From assembly GCF_030272615.1 (NCBI RefSeq), contig NC_081415.1, positions 263,238,925 through 263,302,924 on the forward strand: DNA of 64,000 nt, read 5' to 3'. The notes beneath the pieces were generated by a model that was given only the letters and a program-made list of their open reading frames with translations, had not been told where the DNA came from and did no database searches. Shown here piece after piece: positions 13,101 to 23,046 of the stretch (positions are counted from its first letter, which is position 1; the number at the start of each line of letters is the position of its first letter). The position numbers and the translations under genes were made by a program. The DNA is from Cryptomeria japonica (lineage: Eukaryota > Streptophyta > Pinopsida > Cupressales > Cupressaceae).

Positions 13101-13297
13101 AATTCCTTTATATGACAATGTATGTATATCCTAGGATCCTCTGCATAAACTACTCCCTTAGGTATTTTTGAAAATGCACCTATGGTATCATCCTTCTTCG
13201 CAATTTTGGGAACCAGTTTGAATACAGGTCTAGGGTGCTTGATAAATTCAATCACAGTAGGGTTTGCAATAAATTCAGGTGTGGATGAGGAAGCCAT
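10122..13297 (-). pseudogene. Second ORF of the non-autonomous element: unknown head, TEKP linker, coiled coil
   Basis: The frame starts with ATG at 13297 (MASSSTPEF) and runs about 1,050 codons to TAA at 10122. It is broken by in-frame stops near 12380, 12125, 11825, 11522, 11445 and 11125 and by one frameshift between about 11520 and 10740. The first ~330 codons look globular and include KITKEVVRVVIGLPSAG, which resembles the PMD/plant-transposon helical core. A basic helical middle follows. Next is a Pro/Thr/Glu-rich linker with repeated TEKP and a VQVQTEIVPP block. The last ~200 residues (10736-10122) are a strong coiled coil rich in Lys, Glu, Ile and Leu. No catalytic retroelement motif is visible. 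It could be a modified Gag-like or envelope-position protein, but the function is unknown. Confidence 0.65.
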
Positions 13298-13638
13298 AGT
13301 TATAATACCTCAATCTGCCTTAAGGATGAGTGATTGGATGAACTGCTTCACTTTTTTGCTAGGGATGCCTTCGCTCGGGAATTTTTCGTGCTCTCAAAGA
13401 TTTGAATGCTCAGTGAATGAAAAAGGAGCCAAAACACTTACTTTATAATGTTATTTTCTCCAACTACCACATTTAATGCTTGTCAGTTGAGTCAAACTTA
13501 ACTCATCTACGGTAAAGAAGTTATTCAACTTCTTACCATCAACCGAGGGTAAATTAGCATATTTTTCAATTTGTTGCCAAACCCTCAAAGGATTTTCCTT
13601 CAGTTAGATGAAGAGTCTCCTATCGATGGAGTGATACT

Positions 13639-14712
13639 CTATCTTGTCAGTGGAGGAGTATTCCCATCAACTTTCTGATCTGACTTTCTGATCCATTGCT
13701 TTGAGAATTCTTGCTTTACCTCTTCAACTTTTTCTTTACCTTTCAAGCTGGGTCCTTTGTTATTTGTCGGTGATGTCTTGCTTCTACAAAATTTTACAAT
13801 ATGTCCAATTTTGTTACAAGCATAACAAGTCACATTGTTTTTCTGAATAGCTTTCCCATATCCTATGCTGGTTTGTGTTTTGCATTTATTAGATAAGTGT
13901 CCAAATCTTCCACAAACATAACATCTTACATTCATTCTACAATTCTCTGAATTATGACCAACTTTGTTGCATTTAGAACATTGACCAGTGGGTATATTAG
14001 TGTTCTGATAATTTCTAGATCTACACTGATTTTCTCTATGACCATACTTGTTATAGTTAAAGCATTCCCCATTAAATTTGTAAGCATTAGGTTGTCTTGC
14101 CAGTTTACTATGTTCATGATTGTTTGCAGTACCGGAGCTTTCACCAACTTCAAAGACAAGGCCATTTGTATCTCCATTAGGTTTCTGATTCTTCAGCATG
14201 TCATCAAGTTCTTCTGAACTTTTCTTGAATTTCTCCTTGTGTTGATTTGCAGTAGCCAATTCACTTTCCAAGATTCCTTTCTGTCTCTTGAGTTCAATTC
14301 TATCATTTTGTGTATGCATCAAATCTGTCTTTAACATATCATTTTTATGATTGAGTCTTGTGTTTTCATTTCCAGCATCATTTAGTCTTCTAATCAAGTC
14401 ATCTTCATTCTTCTTCCTATCTTCAATTTCTTTACAAAATCTCATAGTCATTTCTTGCATCTCATTCTTCATTGTACTATTTTCTTGTCTTAGTTTGTTC
14501 ACCAGATCATTAAGAGTTTCCTTTTCATCATCAACATTCTGCATCTTTTCACAAAGTTCTCTTCTCGTATTCCTTGCAATAGTGAGGTTTTCTTGAAGTC
14601 CTTGAATGATATCCTATGCAGCCTTCAGATCATCTTCAAGTTTGATATTTTTTACCTTATATGCATCAAAGTCTAAAAGAGATGTTTCCAATTGCTTTCT
14701 CAAGTTTTCCAT
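13639..14712 (-). pseudogene. Gag-like protein: coiled coil plus four CCHC zinc knuckles
   Basis: The frame opens with ATG at 14712, about 60 bp downstream of the PBS, and reads 358 codons to the stop at 13639 with one internal TAG near 14617. The N-terminal two thirds are a charged coiled coil. Four CX2CX4HX4C knuckles follow at about 14065, 13985, 13925 and 13820. Three are intact (CSKCNKVGHNSENC, CYVCGRFGHLSNKC, CYACNKIGHIVKFC). The first has Tyr for its second Cys (CFNYNKYGHRENQC). Zinc knuckles bind nucleic acid in retroelement Gag proteins. Four in tandem is unusual for Ty1/copia Gag, which usually has one or two. No typical UBN2 Gag core is recognised. Confidence 0.75.
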
Positions 14713-14769
14713 CTCTACCGGTGTCAGGATCTTCCTCAAGTTGTTAGGCTTTTGAAAATAGAGGACCAA

Positions 14770-14781
14770 GCTCTGATACCA
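14770..14781 (-). promoter_or_regulatory. Primer-binding site, initiator tRNA-Met
   Basis: The minus strand reads TGGTATCAGAGC two bases inside the 5' LTR. This is the standard PBS complementary to the 3' end of initiator tRNA-Met used by plant Ty1/copia elements, and it fixes the element's orientation. Confidence 0.9.
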
Positions 14782-14783
14782 AT

Positions 14784-15572
14784 TGTTAGGATTCCCAAAG
14801 ATACTGAGAAGGGGGGTGAATTAGTATCTGACTGGTAAAAGAATTTTCTTGAATTGTAACATGAAAATCATTTCAAAACTGTGTACCGGTAAACAAAAAT
14901 TAATGTAGTAAATAAGAACAACAACCACAACATGAAAAGCACACCATAACATAGTATTTTTAACGAGGAAACCCGATGTGGGAAAAACCTCGGTGGGATT
15001 TGTGACCCACAATATTCACTTATTGCCTAATAAGAGAATATTACTGTTTACAATAGGGGCCTGCACATGCAGGAAGGCCAAGTGCCTAGAGCTCACTGCT
15101 TAGTTACAAAAGAAGTCTCACTGACTTAAAAAAATGGATTATACAAATCCAATATCATGTATTGCTTCATATCAGCATCTACTATGCCTGGTTCAATACG
15201 GGTTTAAGCTCTGCAATATACATAAACCCTTATTCAATATCTGCCTTCCAATTCGCATATTAGGTCTGCATTAATCCTTTATCCATCTATATCACCTAAA
15301 TGTTCTACAATGATCTCATACTTATATGAGTCATATTACAATCCGCCAAGTCGGCTTACAAAAGATTTTACAATTAATTACAAAATATATTTACACAAAA
15401 TTCTTGTCGATCAGGGTGTCGATAATCTTCCTTTTTGGTGTCGGTGATCTATATGCCGGTGTGGAGTCTTTCAGTACCCTTGCCTATCGATATCATATGA
15501 TTGTAGGGTTGCCATCAATGACAATACATTCAATCACCTACAATTTCTCATTGGAGTGTGCATTTTCCAACA
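14784..15572 (-). repeat. 5' LTR of the 8945-15572 element
   Basis: A direct repeat of 8945-9712, starting TGTTAGGATTCCC and ending CCAACA. It is followed by the right copy of the ACAAG target duplication (15573-15577). Confidence 0.9.
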
Positions 15573-16328
15573 ACAAGTTCTTCTGGTTCACAAGAATCAA
15601 TTCGGGGAGTTGAAAGAGTTGCTCAGAAAGTACAAGCATTGGACTCTTGAGTAGATCAACTTCATGATCTGTGTGCACAAGTTCTGAAAGACATTTTCCA
15701 AATGATGTCTAAGTTGGAGACCATTGAAGAAAAATTGAATCATACCTCCAATATTTTCAAACAAAATATGGAAAGGGTTGAAGGTAGCTTGACAATTTGG
15801 CGCACAATGCCTCGACAATAGTTGTGTGTTCTTCAGGAGCATGTTATTATTCCTTCCAAGGTCATGTATTTGGAATATGAAGAAATTCTTGAGAAGAAAT
15901 CCCTTGTTCTCAAATCCCTCATTGAGGAGATTGATGATACAATGAGATTGCGAGTCAAAGTATTCCAAGGTGTTATTTCTCATTGTGAGAAGGCCTCTTG
16001 CAATATCATGGGTTAGAATGGAGAGTTAATACGAGAAGAAGTGCTCGTAGATTTATAGATGAAGATTCATAATGAGTGGAGAAGCGAACAACTTTCAACA
16101 GCCTCGATTTAGGTTTTGATGAAACATCAAATCTTTTTGCACAAAATACAGTCCACTTTGGAGAAGAACAACTCTATGCTTCTTCTATGTCATGATACCA
16201 TCGTGACGACTATGGTTTTCACCAAGAACACCCATGAACAAAATCTTGTTGAGCTATGTATGATCATCCATAAGTTTGAAGGATTCACATCTTCACATGC
16301 TGCAACTAAACTGTTTTTCAACACTTAG
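15573..16328 (+). pseudogene. Accessory ORF, C-terminal coiled-coil part (continues 6440-8944)
   Basis: This segment resumes the frame interrupted at 8944, after the ACAAG duplication. It encodes a Leu/Glu/Lys-rich helical protein (for example MSKLETIEEKLNHTSNIF and EEILEKKSLVLKSLIEEIDD) with stops near 15650, 15820, 16015 and 16110. It ends at the TAG near 16326. Together with 6440-8944 it gives the order globular head, Pro/Ser/Thr linker, coiled coil. That is the same plan as the second ORF of the element inserted in it. No catalytic motif is present and function is unknown. Confidence 0.5.
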
Positions 16329-16330
16329 TT

Positions 16331-17401
16331 GCGTTTTTCCATAATTGTAATCTCTTAGTTGTAGTTTTTCTTTTGACAAGTTACATGTAAAAACATTTTG
16401 TAAATTGCAAGTCAAGTTTTTACGTGCACTTTTATAATTTCATGTAAAGCAACTACAAGTTGTGTTCAGTTAGGACTATAGTTGGAATAAGTCATAGTTA
16501 GTTATTGAATAAGTCTTGGTGGTTGAGAGAATCTCTCAAGTTAGTTAGGATCCTCCCACCTTTTTCTCAACACTCCTCTTCTATAAATACTAGAAGGGTC
16601 TATTGTAATCTTTATCTTTTAGAAAAGCAAGCAAAAACTCTGCCAAATTTTCAACAAAGAAGTGTTTGATCTTTCATGTGTGAATTCAAGAATTGAAAGA
16701 AATAGAAGAAAATTGCTCAAGCTTTGATTCTTTGTGCTACATTCTTGAGTTTGTGTTCCATATTATCTTTCTTGCAAGTGTTTCTTTAAGAGCTTAATCG
16801 AATTTAATTTGCAGTCTTTGTGCTGCAACTATTGGAGGATAATATAAATTAGAGTAAATATTCTTTTGAGAGGAGCTATAAGACTTTGTGCTTGCATTTG
16901 TTCTTAAGAGAGTTTAGAGGCAGATTTTGTAAGAAATAGTTGTGAGTCTTTGAGCTTGTACTACTTTTTACCATTTTACGTAGAAGAGAATAAGGTATTT
17001 TAGTCTTTGTGCTGATATAATTTGTTCTGAATATCATTAATATAGAAAAAGGGTAGATAGGACTTCACATAATCAAGACTTTGAGCTTGATATTGTTGTC
17101 TCATTCCAAAAGAAGTAATGGAAGTCTTTGAGATTTCAAGAAACTTCATTTCCTTTCTCTAATTTCATTTCAAAAAGTTGTTATTGTTGTTTTATGTTAA
17201 ATTGCTATCACTTTTCTATGAAGAGAAAAGGATATTGGTTTTCTTGAAAGAAGAAGAAAGATTGTTGTCCCATCCTATTTTAATTTTTAAGTTGTATATA
17301 GATAGGGGAAGCCTTCCCTTAATTAGGAGAGTTTTACACACACTCTAGTTGAAACCATATTTTTGTATATTTCCCCAAGTGTACAAAATTTTCAACCAAC
17401 A
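16331..17401 (+). repeat. LTR-like promoter/leader region ending in CCAACA
   Basis: The region follows the accessory ORF and is non-coding. A good TATA box (TATAAATA, 16582-16589) sits in a plant-promoter-like setting, and the sequence ends CCAACA at 17401, where recognisable Tat integrase sequence begins on the other strand. This fits a 3' LTR of the plus-strand element carrying the accessory ORF, with U3 before about 16580 and R/U5 after it. The R/U5 part carries seven copies of an AGTCTTTGTGCTTG-like motif. No matching left LTR was found, so the LTR call is inference. Confidence 0.45.
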
Positions 17402-17409
17402 CTCCTCAG

Positions 17410-18500
17410 GTGAGGCATTCACATTGCGTTGATTCTCATAAAGTACTAAATCGCCTATTGAGAAGGAATTTTGAATGACTTTATCATTGTAGCTTCATTG
17501 TAAAGTTTTATGATATGCTTGAATATGCTCAAGAGCGTTTATGCATCGTTCATCAAGCATCTCAATTTGTTGGAGCCTTTGTTCTCTATAGGAATCATCA
17601 TCCACTAAACCTTTAAGAGAAACTCTTAAAGATGGAAGTTTTTAACTCCAGAGGCATAATGGCATCAACACCATAAATAAGATTATAAGGAGTACAACAT
17701 GTAGCAATATGTGCACTCATTTGGTAAGCCCACAAAGCGTAGATTAACTATGTCAATCCTTACCATGCTTGTTCACAGTCTTATGAAGAATTTGTTCAAT
17801 TATTCTATTTGAAGATTTGACTTGACCATTTGATTGAGGATGATAGGGTGTAAAAATTTTATGTTGAATATAATATTTCTTGAGACACTTATTCACATCT
17901 TTGTTTCTAAATGATGTTCCATTATCCAAAACCAAAACAAAAGGTATTCCAAATCGAGAAATTATGTTATCTAAAATGAATTGACAGATTACTTTAGTGG
18001 TAGTAGATCAAAGAGGAGTTGCTTCTACCCACTTCATAAAGTAATTGGTAGCAGTTATGATGAAAGTATGTCCTTGAGATGAGGGAGGAGATATTTTACT
18101 AATGAGATCCAAACCCCATGTAGAAAAGGTCCAAGATGCTACTTGAGATTGAAGTTCTTGGGTGGGAGCATGGATCAAATTGCTATGTTGCTGACATTTA
18201 TGACATTTCTTAACAAATGCAAAGGAGTCCTTTTCCATGGTCTACCAATAATATCCCATTCAAAGTAATCTTTGAACTAGGGATCTGCCCCCAAAATTCC
18301 TCTCCACAAGCACCTGAATGTGCTTCCTCAAGAGCAATAGGGATTTCAGCTTTGTTGAGACATCGAAGGAGGAGAACATTATAACCCCTCCTATAAAGAA
18401 CATTAGAAATGATAATGTATCTAGCAGCCAACTTGTGAATCCTAGCCCTAGTATTCTTGTTTGTAGAATTGGGAAAGGTACCATCACTCCAATATCTCAT
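17410..18500 (-). pseudogene. Tat integrase, fragmented
   Basis: It reads in two frames. The zinc-binding part (18500-18180) includes the second half of the HHCC finger (CHKCQQHSNLIHAP). The catalytic core includes WGLDLISKISPP with the first Asp and DNGTSFRNKD with the second Asp. It also has the conserved FTPYHPQSNGQVKSSNRIIEQIL block. Downstream sequence to about 17415 keeps the GDLVLYENQRN motif of the C-terminal domain, then ends. Integrase inserts the cDNA into host DNA; this copy is inactive because of frameshifts and truncation. Confidence 0.8.
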
Positions 18501-18746
18501 GATATGAGACTACCACTCACCAGTATCTATAATGAAATAATATACCACATCACTAGGATTGTCAACAATAGTCGGGGTAGTGAGGTTGTCAATAGTGAAT
18601 TTGAGATGTACCAAGGGGTCCTCTAAAGACACAAGAGAGGCTACACATGCTGATTATGTTTTCGAGGAACGAGCTCCATGGTATAAGAATTGAACTTTTG
18701 CAACAAGGATATAGCTAAATCTTTATATTGTGATAATTTATCTTGC

Positions 18747-20530
18747 TTAGCTTGATAAATTCTTGTCACTTGTATTATGATTAATTGATAATCTCCATAG
18801 ATGTATATGTTTTACATCTAATGCTAGGGTTTCTTCGATTCTATCTATAAGAGCCTCGTATTCAACAATGTTATTGGTACACAACAATTTGAGATGATAT
18901 GATAGAGGGATAGGTTTCTTTTTAGGATAAATTAAGACAACCCATGCCCCCTGCCCCTGATCATGTATGACACCTAGAGCCATCAAAATATAATTCCCAA
19001 ATCTCATCAACCTCAGTAGAGAGAATGCATTCATCAAGAAAAGAATCTTGATTAGGTAGGGAGAAGGGCGAAGGAGCCTCAACTAAGTAGTCACTCAATG
19101 CTTGACCTTTTATTGCCTTCTGTGAAACAAACTTAAGGTTAAACTTGGTCAGCATCATAACCCACTTGGATAAGCATCCTGAATTATCAATTTTAGAGAA
19201 AAGATGCTTTAGAGGGTGAAATTTAATGATAACATGGACTTCGGCATTCAAAAGGTAATGCCTTAATTTTTGGGTTGCAAAAACTAAAGCAAGGAACTAT
19301 CTTTCTATTGCAGAGTATTAGACTTTGTAATCAAGTAGAGTGCAACTTATATATTAAACTGGACATTCTCTACCCTCCTTATCACATTGTGCCTATAAGG
19401 TTGCAAGAGCATGAAGGGAAGCAACTATGTATAGCAGAAAGGGTTTGGAAGGGTCAATGGGTTGGAGAATAGGAGGATTGGCCAAATATATTTTTAAGTT
19501 CTCAATTGCTTGATGACAATCCTCATTCCATTGAAAGGTGATAATATTTTTAAGTAATTGGGTGAAGGGAAAGGTACGATCCATAATTTGGGAAATGAAC
19601 CTATGAATAGCTTGAATCTTTCCTTGTAAACTTTTTAGTTGGGAAATGTTTTTAGGAGGCGGCATGTTAACAATGGCATCTATCTTCTCTGTATCCACCT
19701 CAATTCCATGATGCAAGACTATGAATCCTAATAGCTTTCCACTATCCACACTAAAAATACACTTTTGGGGATTCAAACGCATGTTGTACTTACGAATTAT
19801 TCCAAAGACTTGACGAAGGATCTTAACATGATCTATATGAAGAATGGATTTAGCTAAGATGTCATCAATGTAATCTTCTAAGATTTTATGCATGTAGTCA
19901 TGGAAGATAAGGGTCATAGCACGTTGATAGGTAGTGCTTGCATTTTTCAATCCAAAAGGCATCATAACCCAACAAAACATGCCCCAAGGAGTGGTGAAAG
20001 CAGTTTTGAATTGATCTTGAGGATTAATGAAGATTTGATTATATCCTGAGAAACCATCGATGAAGGATAATAAAGTATGTCCCGCTACAGAATCTACTAT
20101 CATATCAATATTTGGAAGAGGGAAGTCATCCTTCAAAGAAGCTTTATTAAGATCTTGAAAATGCATACACATCCTAATCTTGTTATCATATTTAGCCATG
20201 ACTACAATGTTTGAAATCCATTGGGAATAATCAATAGAATGGATGAATCCAACATCTAATAACTTTTCAATCTCAGCTTTAACAAGCAATGCTACTTTAG
20301 GGTTCATCTTTCAAATCTTTTGTTTCATAGGTTTAGCATCAAGAACTAAGACAATGTTATGAGTGACGATCTTAGGATCAATGTCAAGCATGTCAGAATA
20401 TATCCAAGCAAATATTTCAGGGAATTCATGTAACAATTCAGAATATTATTTTTGTTCTTCTTCATCCAAGCATTTCCCTATCTTAATGACTTTGTCTTTA
20501 ATACAGGGATCCATTCTAATATCAATAGTG
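18747..20530 (-). pseudogene. Tat reverse transcriptase and dual RNase H
   Basis: RT starts around 20530 with the Tat-typical DAKPMKQKI..MNPKVALLVK region. It keeps the finger/palm blocks: MCMHFQDLNKA, FIDGFSGYNQI with its first catalytic Asp, MPFGLKNAS, and the YIDDILAKS catalytic box at about 19860. The RNase H connection follows (19251-18961). The archaeal-type second RNase H domain comes next, with LYFDGSRCH and NNIVEYEALI. Two frames are needed and part of the domain is scrambled at 19082-18961, so the enzyme is dead. RT plus RNase H copy element RNA into DNA. Confidence 0.85.
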
Positions 20531-20580
20531 TCACTTATGAGGAGATTCCTTTGTTGAGGAGTGTCTTTCAACTGAGGAAA

Positions 20581-21096
20581 TTACTTAACTATCTCATCAT
20601 TATTTCTTTCCTTCCCAAAGTAATCTTTTGTATTTAAATAATAGGGAAAACCACAATTATGATGATAACGAGGAAGGTTGTCGTAGACTCCTAGGAATTC
20701 AGCTAAGGAATCATCAGTGGGAAAAACATCCAAAAAAAAGAAAATAGAAGAGTCACAATCAATATACTCTAGATATTTTATTGAGAGGGAAGTGGAGATG
20801 ACATTAACACTAATAGATGGTCTCATAGAAGCTTTAGTATGCTCAAAAGGATCATAGCCAAGCCCGAATGTTGTATCACAAAAGTTATTTTCCAAGGGAA
20901 TTTTTATCCCTTGTTCTTGGGCACCACATCCATTACCATTATATCCACACTTAGCTAAGATGTGAAAGCCAAGACCATAAAGGTTAGCCATTTCCGAAAG
21001 AGAAGGAGGATTTTCATAAAGTAAAGGATCAAAATCCTCTAAATCAGAAACTAAAGGAGATGAAGTCTTAGAAGCTGCCACAAAGTTATTACTCAA
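20581..21096 (-). pseudogene. Pol segment with G-patch-like motif
   Basis: The frame contains YGLGFHILAKCGYNGNGCG followed by AQEQGI, which matches the G-patch consensus (Gly-rich, GYxGxGxG...QGI). G-patch segments occur between protease and RT in some plant Ty3/gypsy elements and may bind RNA or helicases. The last invariant Leu-Gly is Cys-Gly here. The rest is acidic and unstructured. Confidence 0.6.
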
Positions 21097-21461
21097 TGGA
21101 TCAAGTAATGTGGATTACTTTTTAGGTTCTTCTTCTTCTTTCTTCTTTTCAACCTTGGATTCTCTAGGGGGGATTTTATATTCTCCTATGAAGGTAGGAT
21201 TAAATTCAAGGGATCCCCAATCATCTTCTGCAAGAATCTTTTCAGAGAGAAGACATCTTCATTGGTAGAATCAGGTTGAGAAGGATTTTCCTTGGGAACC
21301 TTAGGTTCATTTGAGGAATTATTGGGAAATTAACTAGAGGTAGGAGATAGAATTGAGGAAATAGACACACTAGTAGGAGTTGAGATTTTGGAAGAATCAT
21401 CTAAGATAGTTGGGGAAGAACCAGTTGAGGAGGATTTGGATTTTGATGTTTGTAGACAAGC

Positions 21462-21794
21462 TCAAAGATTAGTATCACCTAGCAAGGTATATGTTTTATT
21501 GTTGTAAATGAATTTAACTTGCCTATGCAATGTAGAGGGGACATCTTGCATGCTATGAATCCAAGGTCTCCCTAATAACAAATTATATGTCATATTTCTA
21601 GACATGACATGAATAGGTGTGGGTAAAGTAATAGGACCTACCTTAACATGAAAGGTGATGATACCTAATGAATATTTATCAACATTATCGAAGCCTTGGA
21701 TAGTGAGAGAATTGAGCTTAATGAGAGATGTATCGACATTGATTTCATGCAACAAGTTAATGCTACAAACATTAAGGCCATAACCATTATCCAC
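21462..21794 (-). pseudogene. Tat aspartic protease domain
   Basis: The frame reads VDNGYGLNVCSINLLHE, a retropepsin active-site region with Asp-Asn-Gly, which is common in Tat proteases. It ends with YNLLLGRPWIHSMQDVPSTL, the flap/second conserved region. The protease would cleave the polyprotein. It is linked upstream to the Gag remnant by an in-frame stop near 21797. Confidence 0.75.
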
Positions 21795-21799
21795 TAGTG

Positions 21800-22849
21800 T
21801 TCATCTTATTGCACTATCATTTATGATAACCATAATCATTAAAGGATCGTATTCATGTTGGATCTCACTAGTGGGTAACTCATCTTGTGTAAACAAAATT
21901 TGAGCCTTAGGAGATGTGATAGAATCAATAAAGGAAGTCATATTATTGGATGTCACTATGGGTGGGACATTCAAAGTTTTCAAGGCATCTTGTAACATTC
22001 CATGATGGGTTGAAGAAGTTTGAATCAAATCCCAAAGGGATATCTTGGCAAGTGTAGCTTTGAGTTGTTCAATAAGATCATAGCATTTACCAAGAGTTTG
22101 TGAAATGCGAGGTGCTTGAGGAAGAATAGGGTGGGGATCAGGAAGAGAATTAGGGATAACTGGAGGAGGATTAGGTTGCCTATTGTTTCTTGTGTTATAA
22201 GTGTGGGCAACTGAATGATGATTCTCCTTAGTTAGTTGTCTAGAATAACTATAAGGACTTAGTGGAATTTCTTCCTTGCAAGGTAATGACAAGTTTATTA
22301 GGAGTACTAAAGGAATCATGACTATATCCACCTTGACTAGTGAAAAGAGGTTGATTGGCAAGTGGTGAAGTTGAAGAAGGATAAGCACCTTAGACTAAAA
22401 AAAGAAGCTTGCTATGTTTATTCAAATTTATCATGTTGATTAATCTTTTAGATGTATTATTTTTTTTTTCAAGATTTAGGCAAAGACATAAAGTCATCAA
22501 GGACATCATCCAACAAGGCATGGTCATATTGATTGAAAGGTTTATCTTTTGATTCAAAAGGAGACATATCCTCATAAAGGGAATTGTTGTAGGTAACCAT
22601 GTTGTTAGATCTAGTGGAGGAGTTGATAGGAATGTACCTATGAGAGGAATCATTCAACTTATCTCTCTCATCACTACGAAATGGCATAGTAACAAGGTTG
22701 ATTAGTTTTTGGCAAAATGAAGGTTTAGAAGGCTTAGGGTTCAAAAACTCATCTAGAGATTCATCTAATTCATCCTTACTAAACTCACAATAAACATATT
22801 TGCACACATAATCAAAAGTATGAACATCTTGCAAATAAAGATCTGACAC
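21800..22849 (-). pseudogene. Tat Gag C-terminal remnant
   Basis: The segment lies between the PBS and the protease. It carries the Tat pre-protease helix (KCYDLIEQLKATLAKISLWD), but the usual Gag core is not recognisable. Only about 180 bp separate it from the PBS. The N-terminal Gag domain has therefore probably been lost or replaced. It reads in two frames with a break near 22390-22470. Confidence 0.5.
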
Positions 22850-23024
22850 ATTGAAATGGAAATGGAATGAAATTTAAACACACAATGCAAGCAAATAAAG
22901 GAAAGCTCCTTTTCTTTTTCTTGAATTTTTCGCTCTTTTTTTTTTTGGAATTTTATGTTTATAAAGCAAATGAAAGATACAAAATCTAGATCTAAAAATG
23001 CAATGCAATGAAAATGAGATTGAG

Positions 23025-23042
23025 TTCACATCAGGTTCACCA
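23025..23042 (-). promoter_or_regulatory. Primer-binding site, probably tRNA-Trp
   Basis: The minus strand reads TGGTGAACCTGATGTGAA four bases inside the LTR. It is complementary to the 3' end of plant tRNA-Trp (as I recall it, ...TTCACGTCGGGTTCACCA) with two C-to-T type differences, both at CpG positions. Confidence 0.6.
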
Positions 23043-23046
23043 AAGA

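Larger units (their letters stand above)
8945..15572 (-). mobile_element. Complete non-autonomous LTR retrotransposon, Sirevirus-like termini, no pol
   Basis: Two direct repeats (8945-9712 and 14784-15572) bound the element. Both start TGTTAGG and end in AACA. A perfect 5-bp target duplication ACAAG flanks it (8940-8944 and 15573-15577). Read on the minus strand, a PBS matching initiator tRNA-Met lies just inside the right LTR and a polypurine tract (CAAAGGGGGAGAT) just inside the left LTR. That PPT-LTR junction is typical of Sireviruses (Ty1/copia). The interior holds a Gag-like frame with four CCHC knuckles and a second frame of about 1,000 codons. No protease, integrase, RT or RNase H motif was found, so mobility would need enzymes supplied in trans. 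The element interrupts another decayed ORF. Confidence 0.85.
17402..23046 (-). mobile_element. Tat-lineage Ty3/gypsy retrotransposon, 3' end missing
   Basis: On the minus strand the order is PBS, Gag remnant, protease, G-patch segment, reverse transcriptase, RNase H, a second RNase-H-like domain, integrase. RT followed by two RNase H-type domains before integrase is characteristic of the Tat lineage. Frameshifts and stops occur throughout. Coding sequence stops abruptly in the integrase C-terminal region at about 17402, where the LTR-like sequence to the left begins. No 3' LTR was found. The 5' LTR begins at 23047. Confidence 0.85.
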
